DNA from: Pseudomonadota bacterium
GTDB taxonomy: Bacteria; Pseudomonadota; Alphaproteobacteria; Rhodospirillales; Magnetospirillaceae
Direction: 5' to 3'
Assembly: GCA_021847015.1 (NCBI GenBank)
Contig: JAJZVW010000017.1
Coordinates: 1-64,000, forward strand
Length of the DNA stretch: 64,000 nucleotides
This document shows positions 1-8,865 of this stretch, in pieces; positions within the stretch are counted from its first letter, which is position 1; each line of letters starts with the position of its first letter. The notes under the pieces were generated by a model that was not told the origin of the DNA, did no database searches, and saw only the letters and a program-made list of their open reading frames with translations. Position numbers and translations under genes: made by a program.

Positions 1-99
1 CGCTATACTTAATTCGCTGGCGAATTAAGTATAGCGTCCCCGTATCTCAAGTATAGCGTCCCCGTATCTCCCGTCCCCGTATCTCCCCCGTATCCCCGC
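1..99. repeat. Palindromic intergenic repeat, copy A
   Basis: A perfect 16-bp inverted repeat (1-16 and 21-36, loop ctgg) is followed by repeated units built on tccccgtatctc and aagtatagcg. The window starts inside the element, so its left half is probably cut off. The core (AATTAAGTAT, then a 4-base variant, then TCCCCGTA) is shared with the elements at 27940 and 45545, but this copy has AGCG where they have TGTG. It lies in front of the GT87 gene. It resembles REP-like elements of the kind mobilised by REP-associated tyrosine transposases; that link is inference. Confidence 0.75.
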
Positions 100-143
100 A
101 TTTCCCCTTGTCTTCTCCTTCGGGTCAAGGGAACGTACCCGGC

Positions 144-1394
144 ATGACTCTGGAAAGACTCGGGCATGTGGCCGGGATCGTGCGCAGCGGCGCGTGGCTG
201 GATTCCCGGCGCGTCCGCGCCTACGGCCTGATCCTGTTCGCCGTCGAGGTGGCGGCGATGGTCTTCCTGGCCGCCGGCCAGCATGGGCTGATCGTCCCCT
301 TGGACCACCCCGTCAGCGGCGGCTTCAGCAGCTTCTACGCGGCCGGATCGCTGGCCCACCAGGGCACGCCTGCCCTGGCCTACGATCTCGCCGCCCACCG
401 CCGGGCCGAGGAGATGATCTACGGCGCCCCGGGGGCGAACTACTATTTCTTCTTTTACCCGCCCGTGCTTCTGCTGGCGTGCGCCGCGCTGGCCGCGCTG
501 CCGTATCCGGTCGCCTTCGCCGTGTGGGCGGTGGGCCAGGCGGCACTGTACCTGGGCGGGATCCGGGCCATTGTGGGGCGCGGCGGGGCGCTGGTGCCCT
601 ACGCCGCGTTTCCGGCCGGCGTGATCTCGTTCGCCCTGGGCCAGAACGCGCTGCTGACCGGCGCCCTGTTCGCCGGCGGCACGGTGCTGCTCGACCGCGG
701 GCGGCCGTTCCTGGCCGGATTGGCCCTGGGCTGCCTGTGCTACAAGCCCCATTTCGGCATCCTGATCCCCGTCGCCCTGATCGCCGGCGGCCATTGGCGG
801 GCGGTGGCGGGCGCGGCGGCGGCGGTGGCCGCCCTGGCGGGAGCGACGGTGGCCGCGTTCGGCTGGGACATCTGGCCGGCCTATGTCCATCTGTTCGCCG
901 ACGCCGCCCCACGGACCTTCGAGACCGGGCGGGTTCCCTATTCGGCCATGGTCAGCCCCTTCGGCTCGGTGCTGCTGGTGGGCGGCGCCAAGCCGCTGGC
1001 CTATGCGGTCCAAGCCGTGGCGACCCTGGCGGCGGCAGTAACGGTGGCGGTGATCTGGAGGGCCACGCCGAGGACGGCGCCGCGCTCGGTGGCGCTGATC
1101 GCCGGCACCCTGGTGTCCGTGCCGGTGATCCTGTTCTACGACCTTCTGCCCGCCGCGGTCTGTATCGCCTGGCTGGCGCGCGATGCGCGGGATGGCGGCT
1201 GGCTGCCCTGGGAAAAAGCGTTCATCATCGCCATCGCCATTCTATCCCTGGGCGGGCGCGGGCTGGCGGTCGCGGCCGCCGTGCCTTATGGTCCGGTCGT
1301 CGGCTTCGGCTTGCTGGCGATGGCCTGGCGCCGGGCACGGCATGGGCAGAGCCGGCAGTGGCATCCGGACCTCGCTCCGGTATATAAGAGTTGA
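144..1394 (+). CDS. GT87 (DUF2029) family integral membrane glycosyltransferase-like protein
   Basis: A polytopic membrane protein of about 416 aa with many Ala/Gly/Leu-rich hydrophobic segments. The features fit the DUF2029/GT87 family of polyprenyl-phosphate-mannose-dependent mannosyltransferases: a loop after the first membrane span with GGFSSFYAAG and a YYFFFYPP motif before the next spans, then a tract with CYKPHFGILIPV. Known members transfer mannose on the outer face of the membrane; the substrate here cannot be told. I chose the ATG at 144 because an AGGGAA lies upstream; a TTG at 108 in frame would add 12 residues. It is probably transcribed alone, between a palindromic repeat and a DUF2384 gene. 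Confidence 0.75.
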   Translation: MTLERLGHVAGIVRSGAWLDSRRVRAYGLILFAVEVAAMVFLAAGQHGLIVPLDHPVSGGFSSFYAAGSLAHQGTPALAYDLAAHRRAEEMIYGAPGANYYFFFYPPVLLLACAALAALPYPVAFAVWAVGQAALYLGGIRAIVGRGGALVPYAAFPAGVISFALGQNALLTGALFAGGTVLLDRGRPFLAGLALGCLCYKPHFGILIPVALIAGGHWRAVAGAAAAVAALAGATVAAFGWDIWPAYVHLFADAAPRTFETGRVPYSAMVSPFGSVLLVGGAKPLAYAVQAVATLAAAVTVAVIWRATPRTAPRSVALIAGTLVSVPVILFYDLLPAAVCIAWLARDARDGGWLPWEKAFIIAIAILSLGGRGLAVAAAVPYGPVVGFGLLAMAWRRARHGQSRQWHPDLAPVYKS

Positions 1395-1415
1395 ACGCAT
1401 TATAAGGAGGGCGAC

Positions 1416-2078
1416 ATGGATCGCTTCGCCGTCAACGAAGCCCGCATGCTCTATTTCCACCGCGTCGTGCTCGACCAGGCGCGGCGCACCCCCACACTGA
1501 TCGAGCGGGCGCACCAGGAACTGGACCGGATGCGGTTCCAGCGCCCCAACGTGGAGAACGTGTGGGAGGAATGGGGCGAGCTCCTCGCCGGTTCCCTCGA
1601 CGCCCTGGAGGCGGCGGTCTGCGCCGCGACGCCGCGCGGCGGGCTATTGCGGGCCAATTCGCCGATGGTCGCGATCCTGGCGCCCGAGGAGAGCAAGGCC
1701 CTGTGGCAGCGGGTGGCCCTCCAGCAGTTCGTCGCCTATTTCCTGGCCGCCGCCGAGGATTTGGACCTCGCCGACGACGAGCAGACCGCCATCGCCGGCA
1801 TCACCGCCGACATTCTGGCCGGCTGGCGCGCGGCGCCGCCGCTCAGCATGACCGAGCGCACGCTGGAGCGGCTGAAGATGCTGGTAGGGATGCGCCACGC
1901 CCTGGCCACCCTCTATCCCGAGGCCGAGTTGCGCCGCGCCTGGCTGCGCAGCCCGGTCGACACCCTGGCGGCGCGGCCCATCGACATCCTGGTGCGGGGC
2001 GACGGCTTCGCCTTGCACGAGCACCTGTCGGCCTCCGCCCGCCGTTTCCTCGAACCCGGCGACATGCCCAGCCATTGA
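1416..2078 (+). CDS. DUF2384 (MbcA/ParS/Xre antitoxin-like) domain protein
   Basis: 220 aa, with a strong AAGGAGG ribosome site 5 bases before the ATG. The last 60 residues (about 155-215) look like the MbcA/ParS/Xre antitoxin toxin-binding domain: YPEAELRRAWLRSP, then a P-x-D-I-L motif (ARPIDILVRGDG), then an amphipathic helix. The N-terminal 150 residues are helical and not recognised. Such domains normally neutralise a RES-domain toxin encoded beside them, but no RES gene is adjacent: the downstream gene is convergent hupD. It may be an orphan antitoxin or a regulator. The family call is moderately sure; the function is open. Confidence 0.6.
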   Translation: MDRFAVNEARMLYFHRVVLDQARRTPTLIERAHQELDRMRFQRPNVENVWEEWGELLAGSLDALEAAVCAATPRGGLLRANSPMVAILAPEESKALWQRVALQQFVAYFLAAAEDLDLADDEQTAIAGITADILAGWRAAPPLSMTERTLERLKMLVGMRHALATLYPEAELRRAWLRSPVDTLAARPIDILVRGDGFALHEHLSASARRFLEPGDMPSH

Positions 2079-2106
2079 GGGCGAGGCCGGGGCTGGGGCG
2101 GGAGGG

Positions 2107-2634
2107 TCACGCCTCCGCGCGGCAAAGCGGCAGCTGCGGCGGCGTTTCCTCCCACCGCACGAGGATTTCCTCGGCCCGGTCGAGCGCCGCGTCGAGGGCG
2201 GCGGCGACGGGCGGGGTCAGGCCGGCGCCCCAAGTTTCGGTGTCCAGCGCCTGGATGCCGACCAGCGCGCGCCGATCGGGGGTCCAACCCAGCAATTCGG
2301 CGGCAGCGAGCAGGTCGTGCAGGCTGGTCTGGTGGAGCGACAGCACGCGGGTGCCGAAACCGGTGACGATGGCGTCGCCTTCCAGGACCACCACCTCGCC
2401 GGCCGGCCGGCCCATATCCACCGCGTCCAGCAGCAGCAGGCGGGAGCAGGCGGTGACCATGGGCAACAGATAGAGGCCCTGGGTGCCGCCGTCGATCATC
2501 TCGACCGAAGGCAGGTTCACCCGTTGGCGCAGCGCGTCGACCAGGCGCGGACCGGTTCCCTCGTCGGCCCACAGGATGTTGCCGACGCCGAGAACCAGCG
2601 TCCAGCGGCCATCGTCCGATGACGATGGGATCAC
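2107..2634 (-). CDS. hupD: Hydrogenase maturation endopeptidase HupD
   Basis: About 175 aa of the HupD/HyaD aspartic-type endopeptidase family, which cleaves the C-terminal peptide of the [NiFe] large subunit after nickel insertion. The N-terminal LVLGVGNILWADEGTGPR carries the conserved GxGN and the Glu that senses Ni, and Asp follows in LLLLDAVDMG. The GTG start overlaps the hupC stop in a GTGA, which points to translational coupling as the last gene of hupSLCD. The open frame continues far upstream through hupC and hupL, but that part is only antiframe of those genes. Other hyp maturation genes are not in the window. Confidence 0.9.
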   Translation of the reverse strand: MIPSSSDDGRWTLVLGVGNILWADEGTGPRLVDALRQRVNLPSVEMIDGGTQGLYLLPMVTACSRLLLLDAVDMGRPAGEVVVLEGDAIVTGFGTRVLSLHQTSLHDLLAAAELLGWTPDRRALVGIQALDTETWGAGLTPPVAAALDAALDRAEEILVRWEETPPQLPLCRAEA

Positions 2635-3320
2635 CGCCGGTACACCCTTTCCCCCGACAGCATGGTCGAAACCATGGTCTGCCGCGAGACGATGTCCTCG
2701 CGGACGGCGGTGTAGATGTGCATCATCACGAAGCAGACCAGCACCCACATGCCGAGGCGGTGGATGATGTGCAGGTCGAGGGTGTTGCCGAAGATCGACA
2801 CCATCCAGCCGAAGACCGCGTATTGCCAGGATTCGTGGCCCTTGACCTCGGCCAGCATGGCGAAGCCGGTGAGGATGGTGACCACCGTCGGCACCACGAA
2901 CAGGGCCAGCATGGCCAGATTGGCCAGGGGATTGAGCCCGATGTAGCGGATCGGCCGTTTCAGCAGGAACAGATTCCAGGCGATCAGGGTCAGCAGGCCG
3001 TCGGTCCACTCGCGCCGCCATATTTCCGGCAGGAAAAGCTGCCGGGCGTATTCGTTGCCGGCGAAGAAGCCGTAGACGCGGCCCAGGAACAGCATCGCCA
3101 TGACCTGCCCGCAGGCTAGGTGGGCGAAGCGCAGCCACCCCATGCTGTAGAGCACCGACGTATCCCCGTTGGTCGAGGCCAGGGGCGTGCCGATCAGGTA
3201 GCCGCTGACCATCAGGACCAGCACGCAGAGGGCGTTGGTCCAGTGCCAGAGCCGCATCGCCGGTTCGTAGATCATGGCCGGCGGCAGGGGGCCCTCGTCC
3301 GGGAGTCGGTGAAAAGACAT
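2631..3320 (-). CDS. hupC: Ni/Fe-hydrogenase b-type cytochrome subunit HupC
   Basis: 229 aa diheme cytochrome b that anchors the hydrogenase dimer and passes electrons to quinone. Hydrophobic segments lie near residues 22-42, 60-82, 130-150 and 185-205. Candidate haem-ligand histidines sit in RLWHWTNAL near the start, FAHLACGQ, and DLHIIHRLGMW near the end. EPAMRLWHWTNAL is typical of HupC/HyaC. It lies 12 nt after hupL and overlaps hupD by 4 nt. Length is usual for the family. Confidence 0.93.
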   Translation of the reverse strand: MSFHRLPDEGPLPPAMIYEPAMRLWHWTNALCVLVLMVSGYLIGTPLASTNGDTSVLYSMGWLRFAHLACGQVMAMLFLGRVYGFFAGNEYARQLFLPEIWRREWTDGLLTLIAWNLFLLKRPIRYIGLNPLANLAMLALFVVPTVVTILTGFAMLAEVKGHESWQYAVFGWMVSIFGNTLDLHIIHRLGMWVLVCFVMMHIYTAVREDIVSRQTMVSTMLSGERVYRR

Positions 3321-3332
3321 GATCGGCCTCCC

Positions 3333-5129
3333 TCAGACGACGGCCACCGAGGCGACGGGCGCGCCGTCGGGACCGTAGAGGTGGGTGGCGCAGGCCAGGC
3401 ACGGGTCGAAGCTGTGGATGACCCGCAGCACTTCGAGCGGACGGGCGGGATCGGCCAGGGGAAGGTCGAGCAGCGACGCCTCCAGCGCGCCGATCCGGCC
3501 TTCGCCGTCCCGCGGCGACGCGTTCCAGGTGGTCGGCACCACGCATTGGTAATTGGCGATCTTGCCGTCCTGGATGACCACCCAGTGCCCGAGGGCGCCG
3601 CGCGGCGCCTCGCAGAAGCCGGCTCCCTTGGCGGTCGCCGGCCACGTGCCGGGCTCCCATTTCTCGGTGTTGGCGGTGTTGACGTCGCCGTTGCGGATAT
3701 TGGCGACCAGCCGATCGACCGCCTCCACCAGCCGGTCGGCCGCCCATTGCGTCTCCAGGCCGCGGGCGGCGGTGCGTCCGAGCGTCGAGAACAGCGCCGG
3801 CAGAGGCACGTTCAGCGTCTTCAGGGCGCCGTCGACCAACTCCTTGACCTCGCCCCGTCCGGCCGCATAGGCCACGACCATGCGGGCCAGCGGCCCGACC
3901 TCCATGGCCTGGCCCTTGAACCGGGGGGCCTTGACGTAGGTGTATTTGGCCCCCTCGTCGACGCGGTGCAGCCTGTCCTCGTCGATGACCGCGTGCGGGC
4001 CCTGGCGGAAGTCGATTTCGGTGATGCCGTCCCAGGGGTGCAGGCCCTTGGTCTCGTCGGGATATTTGTACCAGGCGTGGGGAACGAACTCCTGGATGTG
4101 GGACGGGTCCTTGAGATCCACCTCGTGCAGCCGCGCCAGGTCGCCGCCGAGGATGGCGCCGCGGGGCAAGCCCAGGCTGTCGTTGGAGGCGTCGTTGGCG
4201 CGTTGCGGGAACTCGCCGTAGGACATCAGATTGGTCGCCGACAGGCCGCCGCCCCATTTGGCCCAATCCTTGTAGAAGGACGCGATGGCCAGCAGGTCCG
4301 GAATATAGACCTGCGTGACGAACTCGCGGGCCTTGCGGGCGATGTCCGCCACCACGGCGATGCGTTCGATGTTCAGCGCGCCGACCGCTCCCGCGTTGCC
4401 CACGTTGATCGCCGAGGGCACACCGCCCACCAGCCAATGGGGATGCGGGTTCTTGCCGGCCAGCACGGTCTGGATCTTGACGATCTCGCGCTGGAAATCC
4501 AGAGCCTCCAGGTAATGCGCCACCGCCATCAAATTGGCTTCGGCCGGCAGCTTGTAGGCCGGATGGCCCCAGTAGCCGTTGCGGAATGGCCCCAACTGGC
4601 CGGACTGGACGAAACGCGCGAGCTTGGCCTGCGTCTCCTTGAAATAGCCGGGCGAGCTTTTCGGCCAGGGCGAGATGCTCTGGGCGAGTTGGCTGGTGGC
4701 GGCGGCGGCGGCGTTGAGGGCCGAAACCACGTCCACCCAGTCGAGCGCGTGCAGGTGGTAGAAATGGACCAGATGGTCGTGGACGTAGAGGGTGAGGTGA
4801 AGGATGTTGCGGATCAGGTTGGCGTTCTCGGGGATGGGGATGCCGAGCGCGTCCTCCACCGCGCGCACCGAAGCCAGGGCGTGAACCCCGGTGCAGACGC
4901 CGCAGATGCGCTGGCAGAAGGCCCAGGCGTCGCGCGGGTCGCGCCCCCGCAGGATCGTCTCCAGCCCCCGCCACATGGTGCCGACCGAAACGGCGTTGCG
5001 CACGACGTTGGCGTTGTCCACGTTGAGTTCGATGCGCAGATGCCCTTCGATCCGGGTGATCGGGTCGATCACCACCCGGCGGCCGCTGTCGTCGGTCTGG
5101 AAACCGTTGGGACTCTTCGTCACGGTCAT
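3333..5129 (-). CDS. hupL: Uptake [NiFe] hydrogenase large subunit HupL
   Basis: 598 aa, the usual length. The two Ni-binding CxxC motifs are present: RICGVC near residue 80 and DPCLACATH near the C-terminus, followed by a 16-residue tail that HupD would remove after His. [12 protein letters not shown] at the N-terminus is the family signature. With HupS it forms a periplasmic, membrane-attached group 1 uptake hydrogenase that oxidises H2 and feeds the quinone pool through HupC. Four bases separate it from hupS. Nothing is missing that would suggest inactivity. Confidence 0.96.
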   Translation of the reverse strand: MTVTKSPNGFQTDDSGRRVVIDPITRIEGHLRIELNVDNANVVRNAVSVGTMWRGLETILRGRDPRDAWAFCQRICGVCTGVHALASVRAVEDALGIPIPENANLIRNILHLTLYVHDHLVHFYHLHALDWVDVVSALNAAAAATSQLAQSISPWPKSSPGYFKETQAKLARFVQSGQLGPFRNGYWGHPAYKLPAEANLMAVAHYLEALDFQREIVKIQTVLAGKNPHPHWLVGGVPSAINVGNAGAVGALNIERIAVVADIARKAREFVTQVYIPDLLAIASFYKDWAKWGGGLSATNLMSYGEFPQRANDASNDSLGLPRGAILGGDLARLHEVDLKDPSHIQEFVPHAWYKYPDETKGLHPWDGITEIDFRQGPHAVIDEDRLHRVDEGAKYTYVKAPRFKGQAMEVGPLARMVVAYAAGRGEVKELVDGALKTLNVPLPALFSTLGRTAARGLETQWAADRLVEAVDRLVANIRNGDVNTANTEKWEPGTWPATAKGAGFCEAPRGALGHWVVIQDGKIANYQCVVPTTWNASPRDGEGRIGALEASLLDLPLADPARPLEVLRVIHSFDPCLACATHLYGPDGAPVASVAVV

Positions 5130-5133
5130 GTCT

Positions 5134-6273
5134 TCATCCCTTGTCCGGGGCGTCGTCGGGATCGTCCGTCCCGGTGTGATCGTTCTTGCGGACCAGCCGC
5201 TTGGCCGCGGTCAGGCCGGCATGCCCGGCCATCAAGGTGCCCAATCCGGTCGCTGCGGCGAGGCCAACCGTGTCGGCATTGGCCTCAACCCCGAACTGCC
5301 GCATCGACGGCAGGCGTTCGTAGAAGGGGCCGCGATCCCAGAACCCTTCCTCGGAACAGCCGATGCAGCCGTGCCCGGACTTGATCGGGAACGAGACGCC
5401 GTCGTTCCAGCCGATGGTCGAGCAGGCGTTGTAGGTGGTGGGGCCGCGGCAGCCCATCTTGTACAGGCAGTAGCCGAGCCGGGCCCCCTCGTCGTCCCAG
5501 TTCTCGACGAACTGCCCGGCGTCGAAATGGGCGCGGCGGTAGCACTTGTCGTGGATGCGCTGCCCGTAGAACATCTTGGGCCGCAACTGGCGGTCCACCT
5601 CGGGCAGCCGGTCGAAGGTGAGCATGTAGCTGATGACGCCCGTCATCACCTCGGCGATGGGGGGACACCCGGGGACGTTGACCACCGGCACGTCGCGGAT
5701 CAGCTTGGAAACGGGAGTGGCCTTGGTCGGGTTGGGGGCGGCCGCCTGCACGCAGCCGAAGGAAGCGCAGGTTCCCCAGGCCACCACCGCCTTGGCGTGG
5801 CGCGCGGCCTCCTCCAGGCGGCGGTGGAACGGCCGTCCGCCGACGATGCAGTGCCAGCCGCCGTTGGCGAGAGGGGCGTTGCCTTCGACCGCCAGCAGGT
5901 AGCTGCCTTTGTAATCACGCATGATCTCGTCGATGATGGCTTCGGCCTGATCGCCGGCGGCGGCCATGATGGTGTCGTCGTAATCGAGCGAAATCATCGA
6001 CAGCACGACGTCCGACGTCTGTGGATGGCTGGAGCGCAGGAAACTCTCGGAGCAGCAGGTGCATTCCAGGCCGTGCAGCCACAGCACCGGCAGACGGGGC
6101 TTGGTTTCGAGGGCGTGGGCGACCCGGCCCGGCCCATCCGGCCCCAGCCCCATCATCACCGCCATCGACGCGCAGAAGCCGAGGAAGTCGCGCCGCGAGA
6201 CGCCGCGTTCGGCCATCGCCTCGGCCGTCGTCTTGAGCCGGGCGGCCGGGGAAGTGGGGGAGGGCTTCGGCAA
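5134..6273 (-). CDS. hupS: Uptake [NiFe] hydrogenase small subunit HupS, Tat-exported
   Basis: 379 aa. A twin-arginine signal is visible (SRRDFLGF near residue 27, then a hydrophobic stretch to about residue 50). The FeS cluster ligands are present: [10 protein letters not shown] at the start of the mature part, then Cys/His groups in [20 protein letters not shown] and [15 protein letters not shown]-terminal hydrophobic helix ([21 protein letters not shown]) should anchor it to the membrane. The start is a TTG at 6273, chosen because a strong AGGAGA lies 6 nt upstream. That ribosome site overlaps the stop codon of the chemoreceptor gene in front, so the two genes are probably cotranscribed. 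Confidence 0.93.
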   Translation of the reverse strand: MPKPSPTSPAARLKTTAEAMAERGVSRRDFLGFCASMAVMMGLGPDGPGRVAHALETKPRLPVLWLHGLECTCCSESFLRSSHPQTSDVVLSMISLDYDDTIMAAAGDQAEAIIDEIMRDYKGSYLLAVEGNAPLANGGWHCIVGGRPFHRRLEEAARHAKAVVAWGTCASFGCVQAAAPNPTKATPVSKLIRDVPVVNVPGCPPIAEVMTGVISYMLTFDRLPEVDRQLRPKMFYGQRIHDKCYRRAHFDAGQFVENWDDEGARLGYCLYKMGCRGPTTYNACSTIGWNDGVSFPIKSGHGCIGCSEEGFWDRGPFYERLPSMRQFGVEANADTVGLAAATGLGTLMAGHAGLTAAKRLVRKNDHTGTDDPDDAPDKG

Positions 6274-6282
6274 GGCTTTCTC

Positions 6283-8010
6283 CTAGGTCCTTTGGACTTC
6301 GTTCAGGAACTCGCGCACCGCGGTCTGCATGGCCTTGGATTCCCGGCTCAACTCCTCGATGGTTTCACCCATCGAGGCGGCGTTGGTGCTCACTTCGGCG
6401 GCGTTGGCGGCCAAGTGGTTCATGCTTTCGGTGATGGTGGCGTTGCCGGCCGCCGCCTGCGCGACGTTGCGGGCGATCTCCCGGGTGGCGGCGCTTTGCT
6501 CGTTGATCGCCGAGGCGATCGAGGCGACCACCTCGTCGGCTTTGGCCACGGTGTCGGCCACCCCTCTCAAGGCCCCCATGGTGGTGTTGGTCTTGGTCTG
6601 AATCTGGCCAATCTGTTCGGCGATCTCCTGGGTGGCGCGCGAGGTCTGGGCGGCCAGGGTCTTGACCTCGTTGGCGACCACGGAGAAGCCTTTGCCGGCA
6701 TCGCCCGCGCGCTGGGCCTCGATCGACGCGTTGAGCGCCAACAGATTGGTCTGCGCCGCGATCTCGTCGATCAGGGCGACGATCTGGCCGATCTTCTGGA
6801 TCGACCCGGCCAGTTCCCCCATGCTCGTTTCCAGGGCGGAGAACCCGGACACCGCCGAACGGGTGATTTCGGCCGAACGGGTGACGCCGTTGCCGATCTC
6901 GCCGATGGATGCGCCCATCTGGTCGGCCGCGCTGGCGACCTCCTGGACATTGGCCGCGGCCTGCGCGGCGGTGGCGGCGACTGTGGCCGTCTCGTTTCCG
7001 GTGCGCTCGGCCAGGCGCTGGACGTTGCCGGCGGCCTGGCGCACGCCCGCCACCGAGGAATCGACGATCTCAAGGAGACGGTCTGCCGAGACGCCGAAGG
7101 CATCGGTCAGCGTGGCCCGCCGCTCGGCTTTTCCGATCAGCGCCTGGTCGGCCGCGCGCTTCTCCGCCTCCAACTGGTCGGCCCGGATCATGTTGTCGCG
7201 GAACACCTCGACCGTCCGGGCCATCTCGCCCATCTCGTCGCTCTTGTCGGTGAAGGGCACGCGGACGCGCTTGTCACCGGCGGCAAGCCGCAGCATCGCG
7301 GCGGAGAACGCCTGGATGGGGGCGTTCACCCGGTAGCGGGTGAACCACAGGTAGAACAGCGCCAGCAGGGTCAGCAGCACCGCCGCAAGGGTCATCACGC
7401 CGCCGACCGTCGCGCCCAGCTTCCACATGGCGTCCTCGACGCCGTCGGCGCCGACCCGGCGCTGCTGTTGCAAGATGTCGGTGATGGTGGCCAGCGCCGC
7501 CAGTGCCTTGGCGTCGTCGGCGTTGGCGTCCTTGCGCCCGGCGCCGAGCGCCTGGGCGTAGGCATCCACCGTCCGCATGACGGCGGCCATGGCCTGGCGC
7601 TGTTCGGAGGTGGGATGGGCCGCCAGCCAGGCCGGCTGCAACGCGCGGATGGTCTCGATGTCATGGACCAGCTTCGGCTTGGCCGATTCGTCGCCCGATG
7701 TCCAGGCCGCCCAGTGCTGGATCAGGCCGCCGTATCCCAGAAGGCCGCGCAATTCCGCCATCAGGTCGAGGCGCCGGCCAAGGCCGGTGTCGAAATCGCG
7801 CCAGTCGGCGGCGATGATCGAGACGTCGCGCAGCGTAAGGACGGTCGAGGCCGCGCCGACGATGAAGAGAACCGCAGTGAGCACCGAAATGATGAGGCTG
7901 ACGGTCGACAGTCGGACGTTGTCGAAGGCGCGGAACAGGGATTGCACGGCCCGTCCGAAAGTGTTGAGTTCCTTCGCCGCGTCCGGCGACACCAAGGTGG
8001 TGGAAAGCAT
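6283..8010 (-). CDS. Methyl-accepting chemotaxis protein upstream of hupSLCD
   Basis: About 575 aa. One membrane helix lies near residues 15-40, followed by a periplasmic helical sensor region (about 40-190), a second helix near residue 210, a HAMP segment ([15 protein letters not shown]), and a long signalling domain with the conserved hairpin tip ([34 protein letters not shown], positions about 420-455, in pieces). I chose ATG 8010, which follows a GGGGGG ribosome site; an in-frame ATG at 8109 has none. The stop codon TAG lies 9 nt before hupS and forms part of the hupS ribosome site. The ligand is unknown; the position suggests a signal tied to H2 or respiratory redox state. Confidence 0.88.
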   Translation of the reverse strand: MLSTTLVSPDAAKELNTFGRAVQSLFRAFDNVRLSTVSLIISVLTAVLFIVGAASTVLTLRDVSIIAADWRDFDTGLGRRLDLMAELRGLLGYGGLIQHWAAWTSGDESAKPKLVHDIETIRALQPAWLAAHPTSEQRQAMAAVMRTVDAYAQALGAGRKDANADDAKALAALATITDILQQQRRVGADGVEDAMWKLGATVGGVMTLAAVLLTLLALFYLWFTRYRVNAPIQAFSAAMLRLAAGDKRVRVPFTDKSDEMGEMARTVEVFRDNMIRADQLEAEKRAADQALIGKAERRATLTDAFGVSADRLLEIVDSSVAGVRQAAGNVQRLAERTGNETATVAATAAQAAANVQEVASAADQMGASIGEIGNGVTRSAEITRSAVSGFSALETSMGELAGSIQKIGQIVALIDEIAAQTNLLALNASIEAQRAGDAGKGFSVVANEVKTLAAQTSRATQEIAEQIGQIQTKTNTTMGALRGVADTVAKADEVVASIASAINEQSAATREIARNVAQAAAGNATITESMNHLAANAAEVSTNAASMGETIEELSRESKAMQTAVREFLNEVQRT

Positions 8011-8442
8011 GAAGCCCCCCTGTCGTAGCCGGAATCCGACTGCTGACCGCAATCTCCCCAAGGAGAAGCATACTAATGATTTAACAGTGTGGAAAGCGGA
8101 TTCAAACAATTGTAGTTTTTCTTAAAATTGCTTGGAAATACCGTGGGCGGGATGCCCATTGCCCCGACTCCTCGCCTTTTGGCGCCCCGAAACGATGAAG
8201 GCCCCGCTTCCCCACCTGTTTCCAGGCGGGAAGGGGGCCTCCAAGGGGATCCGCGAGAGGGAGGGCTAATCTCCCCCTCCACCATCCCTTTCGGGTATGT
8301 TTCGGGTTCGACCGGCCCTACTCGCGGGTCCTGGGGGGTGATGTGGGGCCGCCGGTTCCGGGGCAAAGGGGATCATCCCGAAGCGCTCCTGCGCGCTCCT
8401 TCGGCGCAGGGGCCCCGACCGTCCGCCGCTGGCGAAAGCGGC
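8011..8442. other. Intergenic stretch without a gene
   Basis: This is divergent spacer between the chemoreceptor/hydrogenase unit and the riboswitch locus. The part next to the chemoreceptor (8040-8145) is AT-richer and should hold its promoter, though no clear boxes stand out. From about 8150 to 8420 the sequence is full of short GC-rich inverted pieces (for example aggcgggaagggggcc, and gcgctcctgcgcgctccttcggcgcagg). Open frames here give low-complexity translations and have no ribosome sites, so I call no gene. Confidence 0.6.
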
Positions 8443-8472
8443 TTGACAGCGCGTGGCGCCCAGCCTTATCCA
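8443..8472 (+). promoter_or_regulatory. Predicted sigma70-type promoter of the riboswitch-cbpAB transcript
   Basis: TTGACA at 8443-8448 and TATCCA at 8467-8472 are separated by 18 bp. The predicted start of transcription, about 8479, falls exactly at the P1 stem of the riboswitch that follows. Confidence 0.55.
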
Positions 8473-8477
8473 ACGCC

Positions 8478-8633
8478 ATCCAGCATCCCGGAACACGGTG
8501 CAATTCCGTGGCGGTCCCGCCGCTGTAATCGGGGACGACGGCTGCACGGCGACGAGCCGGCCACTAGCGGGGAATTCCCCGCCGGGAAGGCGCAGTCCGA
8601 CGGACGATCCGAGAGCCAGAAGACCTGCTGGAT
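8478..8633 (+). promoter_or_regulatory. Cobalamin riboswitch
   Basis: Core elements of the AdoCbl-type riboswitch are readable in order: a P1 strand ATCCAGCA (8478-8485), the conserved box cggtgcaattccgtggcgg, then cccgccgctgtaatcgggga, and the 3' box gagccagaagacctgc followed by TGCTGGAT (8626-8633), which pairs perfectly with the first strand. Downstream, a GC hairpin at 8672-8693 (arms CGGCGGG/CCCGCCG) could serve as part of the expression platform; it has no U-tract. The next gene is cbpA at 8722. Binding of a B12 coenzyme would normally lower expression of the genes behind it. Confidence 0.93.
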
Positions 8634-8721
8634 CGGAATCACGAGGGGCGAAATCCGATGGAAAAGGGTTTCGGCGGGGCCGTGCGCCCGCCGACGCCCT
8701 TCACAGGCATCGGAGAACGCC

Positions 8722-8865
8722 ATGGAACAGACCGCCAACACCAGGAAGCCCAAGGGAAAGCCGGCCCAACCGCGGCCGGACGTCATCGCCATCCGCAAGA
8801 CCTGCGACGCCGAAGGAACCGGCCTGTCCCACTACGTCCTCATGGACAAGGCGGTGACGCGGTGA
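8722..8865 (+). CDS. cbpA: Modified-peptide precursor, CbpA-like
   Basis: A 47-aa peptide with a ggag ribosome site 7 nt before its ATG. The N-terminal half is basic and Pro/Lys-rich (TRKPKGKPAQPRPD), like a leader. The C-terminal half holds the only cysteine, C28, in IRKTCDAEGTGLSHYVLMDK. I recognise this as the small substrate of the radical SAM enzyme behind it; from memory it matches the NCBI families named CbpA/CbpB, which occur near cobalamin riboswitches. Its stop overlaps the cbpB start. The modification and the role of the product are not known to me; a link to cobalt or B12 supply is inferred from the riboswitch. Confidence 0.7.
   Translation: MEQTANTRKPKGKPAQPRPDVIAIRKTCDAEGTGLSHYVLMDKAVTR

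Noticed and set aside
2635-4974. N-terminal extension of the hupD frame
   Set aside because: This part overlaps hupC and hupL in another frame and does not look like protein; the GTG at 2634 fits the family length.
4891-8028. 1045-codon open frame on the plus strand
   Set aside because: It is antisense to hupL, hupS and the chemoreceptor, whose motifs are clear; its translation is Gly/Arg/His-rich without any domain.
8128-8721. Upstream extension of the cbpA frame
   Set aside because: It would run through the promoter and riboswitch; the ribosome site and family size support the 47-aa start at 8722.
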